In this document: positions 18,941 through 28,580 of the stretch, in pieces
How positions within the stretch are numbered: the stretch's first letter is position 1
How the letters are laid out: every line of letters starts with the position of its first letter
Source of the DNA: Undaria pinnatifida
Lineage: Eukaryota > Sar > Phaeophyceae > Laminariales > Alariaceae
Direction of reading: 5' to 3'
Assembly: GCA_012845835.1 (NCBI GenBank)
Contig: JABAKD010000023.1
Location: forward strand, 5,624,137-5,688,136
Length of the DNA stretch: 64,000 nt
Notes under the pieces: model-generated
What the model was told of the DNA's origin: nothing
The model's input: the letters and a program-made list of their open reading frames with translations, nothing else
Database searches by the model: none
Translations under genes and position numbers: made by a program

Positions 18941-20508
18941 GCGAAGACACTAGGACAAATGCCGACACAACTATGCCCAAAAGTTCAAGCACGTTTATAG
19001 ATAAGTCGTCCAAGCCGCGGACGGACTTATTCGAGCCGCAAAACCGTGACTGTTCCTGGGCTATGTGATCATAGCGCCAGTAAACACCGGCTTCGAGACA
19101 GTATCCCCCGACGACCTTTTTTCACTCGGCCGAGAACAACGTACGTTGCACCTGGCGGTCCAGCAAATGACACATCGGCGCCGACAATACCCCGCCGGGC
19201 GCGTCAACACCTTTGTCGACAATCCACCGCCAGAACTCGAAATCCGCATGGAACTCGGGCCCAAGGGCAACACGCCGCCCCGGATTGGCCATTCGGCCAG
19301 CGAAGTGATCACCGGCTGCGATGCGCGGCATCCCAACCAAAGCCAACAAACGGTCCACGAAGAAAGACCCAGCACGAACGACAAAATAGATATGCATGAG
19401 GAAACCCGCCAGCTGCGACACCTGTTTCGCTGAAGCATAGGTGCGAGTCGGGGGCCACTCCGCTAAAAGCAATCGCAGCTTGAGGCACTTATGTGACGGC
19501 GACGTCACCGTAAGCGCCTCTGTGTCCACCAACCAGCCCAGCACTTCGAGACGCGTGTCCCAGTTAGTGATTTTTCTGGCAGACAGAAGAGGAGGGTCGG
19601 ACGCGCCACGTACGTCCAACAAGCGAAAGTGGTCCGACGCCAACGACTGCAAAGCCCGCATACAGCGACGACCGTCCGCGGCCACCACCGAACTTGACAA
19701 GAATGCCGTCGTCTACGTAGTACCGCACGAAAAAACGACTCCCGGCGTAGCCGCCGCTACCGGAAACGGTTCGACAATTGCGAGGGAGGGACCTAACCGA
19801 ACCCCCCCCTGGCGGGGCAAGACGCACATGTTCGACGGAAGCCGCCCCTTGTGGGGAAACGGCCGCATCTTGAAACGTAGAGTGGGTGTGGGCACGTTCC
19901 AACGCAGAAGCCATCAGCCCCCAGAACCCGGGGCTATCACGCCACCCGAACTGCAAGGGAAGATGCACAACTACGTATTCGACCATTGCGTACCCAAACC
20001 CCGGCGCCCCTACCGAGTCAACTAAGACTTGACGAAAGACGTCTTTCACGTCAACCCGGCAAAGGACGATTCTAGCTGTGGGACCGTGCATCTGCCGCAA
20101 AAACAACGCCCGTAACAACACATCCCGAAGCACATCACCGAGCTCGCAGGAGAGGGCGGAGGAAAAATCGGTATCGTCGTTAACGCTGGAGTGGCCGCCC
20201 GCGCGCGCAACCGTGAGATTGTGAACGGTGCGAAACTTAGGCTTAAGCACGACGGCCCACGGCGAAACACGTAAACCCTGAATATCAGACGCGGAACTTA
20301 ATTTAAGCACCAAGGCCCGACCGTGCACAACGTCAGCACATATCTTTTGGTGAACAGCAACGGCATGGGGGGCGACGCTCGGGTGGTTACCGTATGCAAG
20401 CTCAGCAGTCAGATTATCCCCCCGCGCAACACACACCGGGGAGCCCGGTGCCGCAACGCGGAGCTCAACTGGTCGACACGAGGGAAGTTCTTGACAGTAC
20501 CAAACCAA
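18579..20508 (-). pseudogene. Reverse transcriptase and RNase H of the YR retrotransposon, frameshifted
   Basis: The first frame (19564-20508) shows RT palm motifs in order: SPWAVVLKPKFRTVHNL, RVDVKDVFRQVLVD, LPLQFGWRDSPGFWG and RYYVDDGILV with the catalytic YVDD. Near 19690 the reading moves to another frame (19122-19700), giving thumb and connection sequence such as WDTRLEVLGWLVDTE and AKQVSQLAGFLMHIYF. RNase H follows in further frames: LDDLSINVLELLGIV and LLRGDNKAAVHWVRR (18786-19013), then VRGIHNAAADGISRW (18700-18767). The order RT, RNase H, recombinase is that of DIRS-like elements. At least two frameshifts are needed to join these parts. Confidence 0.75.
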
Positions 20509-21182
20509 TGACGAACGATGTGAGGATAAATATGCTGGGCAATGCGAGCGGATCCGACAGCAAACGTAAACAATTTAACTCTGCCGGCACAGGCACGCAA
20601 AAGGGACGACCCCGCGCTGGCAACCACATCGAGATTCGTGGAACCTGTTGACGATACCGACCGCGTTACGCTACCCTGCGCGGCGCACCACGCCTCAACC
20701 GCCGACTCCAACTGGGCGTGCGCGCGTTCGCCGTCGGTCGAGCCGTGTCCGCACCCCGAGTCGAAATCCGAACGTTGCACCCGTTCGCAATGGCTAACTG
20801 TATCTCCGCGCGCGACCGATAAGCCAGTTCCTACAATGCGCGCCGAGAATAACGGACACTCACGCGCGCGCTCCCCATGGTTACCTCTATTCCCGAAAAC
20901 GACGGATCCCGGAGCAACGGGTACAAGCTCGCGCCCAACGCCACCTTCGCCCGCCAGCGTCTCCAACGCACGCCCCCGCAACCCCGCCGTGACTCCGCGG
21001 ACTGCCGGTACTTTCGACGCCCCGCCAGCCTCGACCGTCGACGCAACCGCCGCACCAGCCGCCAACGCCGCAGCCGGGCCCCCCGAGGGTGGACCCAACA
21101 CGCGGCCGCCACTCTCAGTTGTTGACGCAGCCGCTACATCCACCGCCGGCGCCGCAGTTGCGCCCACAAAGGTCGGCCCCAC
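20409..21182 (-). pseudogene. Ala/Gly-rich region between gag-like frame and RT
   Basis: A 257-codon minus frame, first half low-complexity (Ala, Gly, Val). Its second half is more structured (ESAVEAWCAAQGS, then GSARIAQHIYPHIVRHWFG) and overlaps the start of the RT frame in another phase. It probably represents the linker that leads into RT, separated from it by a frameshift. A protease motif was looked for and not found. Confidence 0.4.
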
Positions 21183-21228
21183 CTGGCGGCAGGGCCGGTG
21201 TCTTCATTCAGAACCAGAACCAGCGCCT

Positions 21229-22044
21229 TTACCCCCGTCGCCTCCTCTGTTGCCCCCCGCGGGGAGGACCGCACGCAGCGACAACGCCGGCGGCCCTCCG
21301 CCCGCCGCCGCCACGCTTCCACCCTTCATCCCTGCCAGCGAGTGGAGATGGCGAGGATGCCGAGACCGCGGGGGCCTCGTGCAGGAAGTTACACGGACAC
21401 CAGTTGCATGTACCGGTGCACGCGAACACCCGGCAGGCCTGGGGGAGACTTGAATTGGCCTTTCCCTTGGACCCGGACGACCCAGCGGGGGGAGCGGTGG
21501 CCTTTCGCTTGGTGGGCCTGTCTGCGCCGGAACCGATTCTGCTGAGTACGAGCCGGAGCACCTCCCCCCCGCCGCGGCACAATTCGAGGGTGCGTACAAA
21601 CTCGGGCATGGGTGGGGGGTCGACCACAGTACCAGCTGGGGGAGGGACAACAGCAGGGGACGACCTCTGCGCAGCACGCATGACCCATAAAGCGATGTCG
21701 CGGTTAACCATATCACACAGCAACGCATGCGCTTCTGGGACGGACAGCATACAGTAGTTGCTGAATGTGTGTGCACGCAGGCCCATGACCGCCACCGTAA
21801 ACGCGTCGCCAAGGGCGTTGACCTGCGCCAGACACGGGAGATTGTCGGCGACCCCGGGCGAGAGACCAACAGAAAAAAACGCAACGACGGCCAATCTCAA
21901 CAGGTCGAGACGGTCGGCGACCATGAGTGAGTGCCCGATGGGCCCGTCCACGCGGGGCCCACGAGCCCCGACGTCAAAGGAGCTGAAAGACCGAAGCAGG
22001 GGTGCGACGTTGGCTGTCACATGGATGGCCTCCCCCACGAACAA
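21229..22044 (-). CDS. Gag-like protein of the YR retrotransposon, main part
   Basis: A 271-codon frame. Residues 1-100 look like a helical domain (VADRLDLLRLAVVAFFSVGL, then LAQVNALGDAFTVAVMGLRA). Near residue 205 is a Cys/His cluster CRVFACTGTCNWCPCNFLHE, which could bind zinc and nucleic acid as gag knuckles do, but its spacing is not classical CCHC. The C-terminal 50 residues are Arg/Gly rich. Position upstream of RT and the Cys cluster support gag. No sequence family is claimed. The true start may lie upstream and the frame is probably joined to the next entry. Confidence 0.5.
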   Translation of the reverse strand: MFVGEAIHVTANVAPLLRSFSSFDVGARGPRVDGPIGHSLMVADRLDLLRLAVVAFFSVGLSPGVADNLPCLAQVNALGDAFTVAVMGLRAHTFSNYCMLSVPEAHALLCDMVNRDIALWVMRAAQRSSPAVVPPPAGTVVDPPPMPEFVRTLELCRGGGEVLRLVLSRIGSGADRPTKRKATAPPAGSSGSKGKANSSLPQACRVFACTGTCNWCPCNFLHEAPAVSASSPSPLAGRDEGWKRGGGGRRAAGVVAACGPPRGGQQRRRRG

Positions 22045-22155
22045 CTGCAGGTCAGCGGGAGAGTCCCCGAGGTTCGGGAGGATACGCCCTCAAATAATCC
22101 ACAGCTTCCTAGCTGTGCTCACCTTGTTCCATGTCGCCATTACGGTTGTAAGTTG

Positions 22156-22536
22156 TTATTTTTGTCGCTGCCGTTCCTGAGCGTCACGGTCGTCTCGGGA
22201 GGCTACCCGATCAGAGTTGTTCTCCACGAACTGGCGAAGGATGATGTCGAAATTAGCTACCTGATCAGCACAGACAGCCGCTACCTCGCGGGAGGAAGAA
22301 GTGGTTGCAGATATCTCGGCAAATGTTTCGTCAAGGCGCGCATGGACCCGCGCGAGTTCGGCCTCAACCTGTCGGGCCCACGTGGCCAAGTCATCCGAAC
22401 GCGAAGCCGCACCGACCGCTGGCGCCCCGGAGGAGGACCCCGAGCCCGCGAGAGCTGCGGCGGCCCGGGCACGCAGAGTAGCCTCCGCTTCTCCGCTGGC
22501 GGCGGCAGGCGCCGCGGCACTCGGCGAATCGCCCAT
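22156..22536 (-). CDS. Putative N-terminal gag frame of the YR retrotransposon
   Basis: From an ATG at 22536 (MGDSPSAAAPAAASGEAE), with an Ala-rich start and a likely coiled coil (DDLATWARQVEAELARVHAR), ending at a TAA about 110 bases before the main gag frame. It is the first frame after A1. Whether it was a separate protein or is cut from gag by a mutation cannot be told. Degenerate CACAGCAGTCGCAGCGAAT repeats lie between it and A1 (22560-22655). Confidence 0.4.
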   Translation of the reverse strand: MGDSPSAAAPAAASGEAEATLRARAAAALAGSGSSSGAPAVGAASRSDDLATWARQVEAELARVHARLDETFAEISATTSSSREVAAVCADQVANFDIILRQFVENNSDRVASRDDRDAQERQRQK

Positions 22537-22659
22537 CGTCGAAGAGACAGCCCGCAACGCTCGCCACAGCAGTAGTCACAGCGAATGATCACAACGGCAG
22601 TCACCACAGCAGTCCCAGCGAAATCTCACAGCAGCAGTCGCAGCGAATCCCGCTTGCAT

Positions 22660-22892
22660 GGGAAATCAGCCAGTCTATCACACCTTGAACCTGTCTCGCT
22701 GACGATGATTATCTCTTCTCTGCGTGCTTCGCTTGTCAGCAACCAGACAGACTGATCCAAGGTTCCCTTTGCTATACCAGGACACGTACAAGTAACCATC
22801 GGCGTTGATCTCATTGGTCAACGTGCAATAACCCCAAACTTCTTCCGTACATACAAAACCCTTATTTCCTCGTGCCTCGATGATAAGACGCA
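22660..22892 (-). repeat. Split direct repeat A1 (element 5' terminus)
   Basis: Same orientation as A2 and about 90 percent similar by eye. It marks the 5' end of the minus-strand element. Confidence 0.85.
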
Positions 22893-23274
22893 AAACCCGC
22901 ATGAAGGGTAGATATTATAGTAAGCATTTTATTTTTATATGGCATGGTCAGTAGAGGGCAGGGGTTTTAAATAAGCATTATATTGTCACGTGACATTATG
23001 ACCAATCGGGTGGGTTGTAATTATCGCTGTAGGTGTATTATTGTACATCCATTCTGCGTACCTACACTGTTATAATCCAAGCAGAGGAGGGTGTAGGAAA
23101 AAAGGTTGTGTCACAAAGCACAGAATACCAACAGTCAGAGTGTGATTATTGTATCTATCACACTGTGATAAAATAATACACATTGATGATATACTCTATA
23201 TCTTACTTGCAGTAGTTTAGGCACAACTACTGTTTATGGTAGGAACTGTATTTAGTACTTCGGAATATTATTGA
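22893..23274. other. AT-rich unassigned 0.4 kb
   Basis: AT-rich sequence with a small inverted motif ATCACACTGTGAT near 23156-23168. No gene or element end recognised. Confidence 0.3.
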
Positions 23275-23396
23275 TGTTATTATTAAGATTCGGCCTCGAA
23301 AGACCTGTAATTATCCGAATTTGATATCATTTGGATGGGTTTCGTATGATAAGGTTGGCGTTTTATATTCGGGAAAGTCAAGAAATAGATCGGAGG

Positions 23397-23422
23397 CACG
23401 TGCCTCCGATCTCAGAAGCTAT
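23397..23422. repeat. 26-base perfect palindrome in the left terminal repeat
   Basis: Half-site AGATCGGAGGCAC followed directly by its reverse complement, with no spacer. The right terminal repeat has a 22-base version at 24044-24065. Conserved in both copies while flanking bases differ. Confidence 0.9.
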
Positions 23423-23586
23423 CCGGGGCTCTGGTGGAATCGAATAAAGCTACGTCTCTAAGAAGGCAAACAAAGTAAGTACTTTCCGAGGACCTGCTCA
23501 ATTGGCAGACCTGCAGGGGGCACTCTGTGTCCCCACCCTATAACCTAACAAATGACGTCGTCGACAGACCATGGGTTTTTTGGGTC

Positions 23587-23611
23587 GTGGGTTCAAATCC
23601 CACATTCACCA
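23587..23611 (+). tRNA. tRNA 3'-end-like segment (T-arm plus CCA), fragment
   Basis: A 5-bp stem GTGGG/CCCAC closes a canonical 7-base T-loop TTCAAAT and is followed by ATTCACCA. No matching acceptor 5' strand was found upstream, so it is not an intact tRNA gene. An encoded CCA is unexpected for a nuclear tRNA gene. The TRIM relative has the same module at 27564-27588. Confidence 0.4.
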
Positions 23612-24205
23612 TATAAACTTTTTCAGGCTTTCCCCATGTCGAACTTGAAAAATACTCTCTCTGGTATACCCAGGAAATGGAACGGCTTGGATAATTGACA
23701 AATCCGCCCGTGTATCCGGCCGACCTGGTATCCCACCGTTTCAGGGGGGGGAAGTGTTGTAAGCCTTAGTTTGGGTAAGCTATTGGTTAACCTTTGCAAG
23801 TGGTTAAACGGACTAATACTCCACCAATTCCATTTGAGGAGCCGCATCTTCGACTCATGGTCTAGTTCGTAGAACCGGAGTTTCCCCGAATCTCCCATAT
23901 TTCTGCATATATATGCGACTCATCAGGGTGGGCTAGTGTTAAGATACGGCCTCGAAAGGCCTGTAATTATATGAATTTGATATCATTCGGATGGGTTTCG
24001 GATGATAAGGTTGGCGTTTTATATTCGCAAGGGTTAAGAATATATCGGAGGCACGTGCCTCCGATCTCAGAAGCTATCCGGGGCTCTGGTGGAATCGAAT
24101 AAAGCTACGTCTCTACGAAGGCAAACAAAGTGAGTACTCTCCGAGGACCTGCTCAATTGGTAGACCTACAGGGGGCACTCTGTGTCCCCACCCTATAACC
24201 TTACA

Positions 24206-24609
24206 TTATGAAGTATATGCAAAGTTGTGGTTGATTATGTGTGTATGTGTCTGGTATCCTTTTCCATGAGAAACACTTGATTTTGAGTCGAGGAAAGTAT
24301 CATATACTATACCTAGCATATACAACTATATACCTAGACCTCGCCCCCTTCGGACGTCTCGCTCGGCATATCCTCCCCCCTCTCAGCCCTTCTCAGCACG
24401 TAATTGCCGAAAAGACAATTAGTTGCTGGGGAAAAGAACCGTCCCGAAGTTCCTTGCCTTCCTTGCTTTCCCTAGTCTCATTCTTACTTACTTTTTAGCT
24501 CTCATTCTCTGATCTTTACTGCTTGCTCTCTGATATTTTTATTTTGATTTTTCAGCAACTTCTTTTTTGTACTTTTATTTGAAGTTGGCCAATTGCTGGC
24601 TGTTGAGAG
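24206..24609. other. Pyrimidine-rich unassigned 0.4 kb
   Basis: CT- and T-rich stretch (24330-24560) with a TTTTTCAG acceptor-like site at 24554. It could be promoter or intron of the following exon. Confidence 0.35.
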
Positions 24610-25063
24610 GGAATTGCCGTTGACGGCTGCAAACAATTTGAATTTGAAATTTGCCGGATCGGCAATAACAATTTGAAGTTGAAATTTGCGAAGCGGACCA
24701 AGGCTAGTGCGGGAGGAGGCTCCGCCAACAGTGGGGGTGGTGGAGGTTCAGGATCAGGCGTGTGGAAGCTGGTCGGGCAAGAACGGGACTCAGCTTCTTC
24801 TGGCAATCCTGATTGGCCGTGCCCGAGCAAGGGTTGTGACGGCTTCCTCATCGCACGAAATAGGAGAAACAGGAGTTCCCAGTACGCTGTCTGCGACACC
24901 TGCAGGAGTGACGAGCCTTCCACGTGCCAAGCTTTTCATAACCTTAACAAGAAGCACTGGGGAAGCGGCGACAACCCTCGTGTGTGTGACTGGTGTGACG
25001 CGGACACCTGTGATTCACCTTCGATCGGCGTCCCTAACGAAGGAGCTGAGAGCTTGACGAAAC
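24610..25063 (+). CDS. Unidentified Cys-rich coding exon
   Basis: The frame is open from just after a TGA at 24604-24606 to a donor at 25064 (GACGAAAC/GTGAGT). It encodes GIAVDGCKQFEFEICRIG, a Gly/Ser-rich linker (around residues 40-52), then a Cys-rich part with WPCPSKGCDGF, YAVCDTCRSD and VCDWCDADTCD. The paired cysteines suggest zinc binding, but spacing fits no finger class I can name. There is no ATG at the 5' edge, so either an upstream exon is missing or the boundary is wrong. It ends in phase 1 and cannot join directly to the phase-0 exon at 26112, so an intermediate exon or a separate gene is needed. Confidence 0.45.
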
Positions 25064-25526
25064 GTGAGTTACATTTCTGTTGTTGTGCTGTGATTTCTTT
25101 TTCATGCGTACAAACACACTTTTGCATGTACGAGTATGATACGTGTACGGGGCAGTCCCGTCATCGCGGTGTAAGCGGGAATTGTACAAGTACTCAGGTC
25201 TACGAGTAGACCTTTGCAGTGACGCTGTGTGATGCGATTTCTTTTTCATACGTACAGCCAAACACACTTACTTCATGTATGTACGACTACGAGTACGGGG
25301 CAGTCCCGTCATCGGGGTAAGCGGGGGTTGAACAAGTGGTTCATGCAGTGACGCTTTGTGCTGTGATATAAACACACGTTTTGGATGTACGACTACGACT
25401 ACGTGGTATCTATACATGTAAGACGCAATGAAAACGGGCAAGTCTCATCACGGGGGTTAGCCAGGGTTGTAAAAATGGTCCATGCAGTAATAAATAACAC
25501 AGCAGCATGATACCTCAGCACCAGTC

Positions 25527-26456
25527 GCAGTACACACTGGAGGTTGATATATAGCAGTAAACAGAAGCTGAAGTTAACCTGGGTGATGCTGGAGAGCGGT
25601 CCCGTGATTGGGGTTAGCGAGTTGTTCATGTAGTGACGCGGTGTACTACTACTGTTACTCATTTTTCATACAACCACATGAACTCTTTGTATTAACGAGT
25701 ACAAGTAGGGTGCGCAACCTCTTCAGGAATCGCAGTACACGTCGGTCGTAATAGTGTTGATAGCAGCAGTAATAGAGTAGTACCGAACAATATATATAGC
25801 AGGTACTGTCTCTTACCCTTCGTTGTCGGTATTCCGCCGGTAGGCCTTATATAGCAGTATACCGGGGCTTACGCTTACCAGTTGCGACTGTGAATCCCGT
25901 TCGTTCCTGTCCCAGTGGTGGTTTCATAGGTGTTAGCAACGTTGTGGTACCAGGCAGGGCTTTGCCCATAAACGACCGCTTTCATTACAACAGCAGTGTT
26001 AAATTGTACGACTTCCTTTCCAACTTTGGAAATCGACGACAGCTACGTGGCCTTACTATTTTGAACATTCACTGAACGCAAGGTATTCCCATCCGTTGTT
26101 GTCGTTTGCAGAATCCCTGCGAAGCAGCCGCCGAGGGCCGCCAAGTCGGCGAGGACATAAACACGAAGTGCACCGGCGACATCAAGGTCGGTGACCTCCT
26201 GAAGAAGGCAGGCGACCACTTGCTCGATATACATCCCGCATTCCATTCCCACGGTGCCACGAGGGCGTTCGACATCGAGGTACGTTCCACTCTTATCTTG
26301 CGTCCTGTGTGTCACGAGTCGAGACATCCATGTCTCTTGCTCAAGACTAGGGGATGGCGTGCGGATATAGTCTATGAAGTGCGGCTCTTTTTCCAAGTAC
26401 CAAGAGCAAGTACAACAATACCACAACAATTACTAACAGCGAAAGGAGCTCCAATA
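25527..26456 (+). repeat. 930 bp tandem duplication, copy 1
   Basis: Starts at GCAGTACACACTGGAGGTTG. About 99 percent identical to 26457-27383. It includes one 168-base exon and its splice sites. Confidence 0.9.
26112..26279 (+). CDS. Duplicated exon, copy 1 (56 codons)
   Basis: Flanked by TTTGCAG and GAG/GTACGTT, phase 0 at both ends, exactly 56 codons: it starts NPCEAAAEGRQVGED, includes KCTGDIKVGDLLKKAGDHLL and ends HGATRAFDIE. No family recognised. It and its copy at 27042 can both be spliced in, or used one at a time, without shifting the frame. Confidence 0.6.
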
Positions 26457-27383
26457 GCAGTACACACTGGAGGTTGATATATAGCAGTAAACAGAAGCTG
26501 AAGTTAACCTGGGTGATGCTGGAGAGCAGTCCCGTGATTGGGGTTAGCGAGTTGTTCATGTAGTGACGCGGTGTACTACTACTGTTACTCATTTTTCATA
26601 CAACCACATGAACTCTTTGTATTAACGAGTACAAGTAGGGTGCGCAACCTCTTCAGGAATCGCAGTACACGTCGGTCGTAATAGTGTTGATAGCAGCAGT
26701 AATAGAGTAGTACCGAACAATATATACAGCAGGTACTGTCTCTTACCCTTCGTTGTCGGTATTCCGCCGGTAGGCCTTATATAGCAGTATACCGGGGCTT
26801 ACGCTTACCAGTTGCGACTGTGAATCCCGTTCGTTCCTGTCCCAGTGGTGGTTTCATAGGTGTTAGCAACGTTGTGGTACCAGGCAGGGCTTTGCCCATA
26901 AACGACCGCTTTCATTACAACAGCAGTGTTAAATTGTACGACTTCCTTTCCAACTTTGGAAATCGACGACAGCTACGTGGCCTTACTATTTTGAACATTC
27001 ACTGAACGCAAGGTATTCCCATCCGTTGTTGTCGTTTGCAGAATCCCTGCGAAGCAGCCGCCGAGGGCCAAGTCGGCGAGGACATAAACACGAAGTGCAC
27101 CGGCGACATCAAGGTCGGTGACCTCCTGAAGAAGGCAGGCGACCACTTGCTCGATATACATCCCGCATTCCATTCCCACGGTGCCACGAGGGCGTTCGAC
27201 ATCGAGGTACGTTCTACTCTTATCTTGCGTCCTGTGTGTCACGAGTCGAGACATCCATGTCTCTTGCTCAAGACTAGGGGATGGCGTGCGGATATAGTCT
27301 ATGAAGTGCGGCTCTTTTTCCAAGTACCAAGAGCAAGTACAACAATACCACAACAATTACTAACAGCGTAAGGAGCTCCAATA
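26457..27383 (+). repeat. 930 bp tandem duplication, copy 2
   Basis: Differs from copy 1 by a handful of substitutions and a 3-base deletion in the exon. It breaks off at GAGCTCCAATAATTTGG. Confidence 0.9.
27042..27206 (+). CDS. Duplicated exon, copy 2 (55 codons)
   Basis: Same splice sites and phase as 26112-26279. An in-frame loss of three bases removes the Arg after EAAAEG. All other residues are identical. The preserved frame suggests selection or very recent origin. Confidence 0.6.
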
Positions 27384-27442
27384 ATTTGGATGGTTACGAC
27401 GTCTGCTGGAGAGAAGTACGAATACTTTTTTACACATACTTA

Positions 27443-27814
27443 TGTTATAAGGCTTAGTTTGGGTAAGCTATTGGTTAACCTGTGCAAGTGGTCAAACGGA
27501 CCAAAAGTACCCCACTAATACCTTAACAAATGGCGTCGTCGACAGACCATGGGTTTTTGGGTCGTGGGTTCGATCCCCACATCCACCATAATAAACTTTT
27601 TCAGATTTTCCCATGGCGAACTTGAAAAATACTCTCCCCGGCTTACCCAGGAAATGAAACGGCTTGGATAAATGACAGGTCCGCCCGTATATACGGCCGA
27701 CCTTCTATCCCGCCGTTTAAGGGGGGGAGAGTGTTATAAGGCTTAGTTTGGGTAAGCTATTGGTTAACCTGTGCAAGTGGTCAAACGGACTAATACCCCA
27801 CTAATTCCTTGACA
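27443..27814 (+). mobile_element. TRIM-type mini LTR retrotransposon, complete, 372 bp
   Basis: The LTRs are 27443-27528 (86 bp) and 27732-27814 (83 bp), starting TGTTATAAGGCTTAGTTTGG and ending TAACA or TGACA. Two bases after the left LTR is a PBS candidate TGGCGTCGTCGACAG (27531). Just before the right LTR is a purine tract AAGGGGGGGAGAG (PPT). The flanks share CTTA (27439-27442 and 27815-27818), a 4-base target duplication. No ORF, as usual for TRIMs, which depend on other elements' proteins. It lies in the presumed intron just before the terminal exon at 27857. Confidence 0.75.
27564..27588 (+). tRNA. tRNA 3'-end-like segment inside the TRIM, fragment
   Basis: GTGGG, loop TTCGATC, CCCAC, then ATCCACCA: a canonical T-arm and a CCA end. 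The loop is a B-box match. It is not a whole tRNA. Confidence 0.4.
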
Positions 27815-27856
27815 CTTATCGACGTTCTCCCGCCCTGCTTCAACGTTTGTGGACAG

Positions 27857-27961
27857 ATCCACAAGACCATCGACAAAAAACAAGAGTGCAAGGTGCTGGG
27901 TACCTCCGCTGAGGAGGAAGAGTCCAAGCAAGCCTGCATGCTCCTTCGGAAGCAATGTTGA
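27857..27961 (+). CDS. Terminal exon of the duplicated-exon gene (34 codons plus stop)
   Basis: The acceptor is TTTGTGGACAG after a pyrimidine-rich stretch, phase 0, compatible with either duplicated exon. It encodes IHKTIDKKQECKVLG, an acidic EEEES stretch, and ends LLRKQC before TGA. The protein end is rich in Lys and Cys. Function unknown. Joining to the 56/55-codon exons is inferred from phase and spacing. Confidence 0.5.
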   Translation: MHKTIDKKQECKVLGTSAEEEESKQACMLLRKQC

Positions 27962-28487
27962 CAGCACGTTCTTTATAGAACGTTAAGTTGTGGTTTATTA
28001 TACCAGCATCGTTTTTTGAGAACTATGCCTAAATGCGTGCTCTTCGTCTTTCAGGAATACAAATGTACTTCACATGTTTGCGGTGTGTGCGTTCAAGTTC
28101 CTGCTTCCAGCATGTTTTTTTTGGCACTGCACTCCTTTACATCTTAAGTTGTAGTTTTCCTGTCTCTATCCTTGACAAGCGCGTGCCTGGTGTTTATGCA
28201 CTGCGATAATTTATTGTTGATGATCGACTTAGAGAGAGAGCTATTGAAGTGTACAGGACCTACATAGGCGCTACCTGAGAGGTGGAAGGATATGCCAAGG
28301 AAGTCCTCCGACTTGCCCATCATGGACTGGGCGAATGGATGATAATAACAACCTCATAATCATAATCGTCTCTATCCTGTACCGTTGTACTATATATGGA
28401 CCTCTTGGCATTTTCAAGTCGCCAGTTGCGCCATTTGTGCTTCTTTTCCGCCTTTCTACTGAATGTCTATTCCTCCTTCCGCAAGCG

Positions 28488-28580
28488 TAGCGGGCGGCGT
28501 CCAGCCGCCCGCGAGCGAAGCCCTTGTATCAAGTACTGTATTGCTTGTGTCACAAGTTTGTGTGGTTTTGTGTTAATAAA
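28488..28580 (+). terminator. 3' hairpin and polyadenylation signal candidate
   Basis: GCGGGCGGC and GCCGCCCGC form a 9-bp stem with a short loop near 28489-28511. AATAAA lies at 28575-28580. Together they could mark the 3' end of a transcript from the upstream gene, about 600 bases past its stop. Confidence 0.35.

Larger units (their letters stand above)
16116..22892 (-). mobile_element. PAT/Ngaro-type tyrosine-recombinase retrotransposon (DIRS order), decayed
   Basis: On the minus strand the order is A1 (22892-22660), gag-like frames, RT and RNase H, tyrosine recombinase, B1 (17366-17194), A2 (17189-16949), a 645 bp unmatched stretch, then B2 (16303-16116). A1/A2 and B1/B2 are same-orientation direct repeats. 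That is the split direct repeat layout known for PAT and Ngaro groups, as opposed to the inverted repeats of DIRS1. No integrase or protease was seen. Several frameshifts and a lost recombinase Arg make autonomous activity unlikely. The 645 bp between A2 and B2 is not typical and may be a later insertion. Confidence 0.75.
23275..24205 (+). mobile_element. Small LTR-like element with 270 bp direct terminal repeats
   Basis: The direct repeats are 23275-23550 (TGTTA...TAACA) and 23937-24205 (TGTTA...TTACA), about 90 percent alike, around a 386 bp interior without coding frames. The short TG...CA ends suggest a retroviral-type LTR. Inside, 23551-23830 is closely related to the interior and right LTR of the TRIM at 27443-27814, so the element is chimeric or nested. 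No target-site duplication was found. An A-box-like GCTCAATTGGYAGAC lies in each terminal repeat. Confidence 0.55.

Noticed and set aside
20542-21757. Plus-strand frames of 200-300 codons rich in Pro, Arg and Ala
   Set aside because: GC-rich shadows opposite the minus-strand gag-like and linker frames of the YR element.
23540-23611. Complete tRNA gene
   Set aside because: T-arm and CCA are convincing, but no acceptor partner, D-arm or anticodon arm folds at the right distance.
25890-26075. 61-codon frame repeated exactly at 26820-27005
   Set aside because: Lies in the presumed intron of the duplicated gene. It is identical only because the 930 bp block is duplicated, and no family resemblance was seen.
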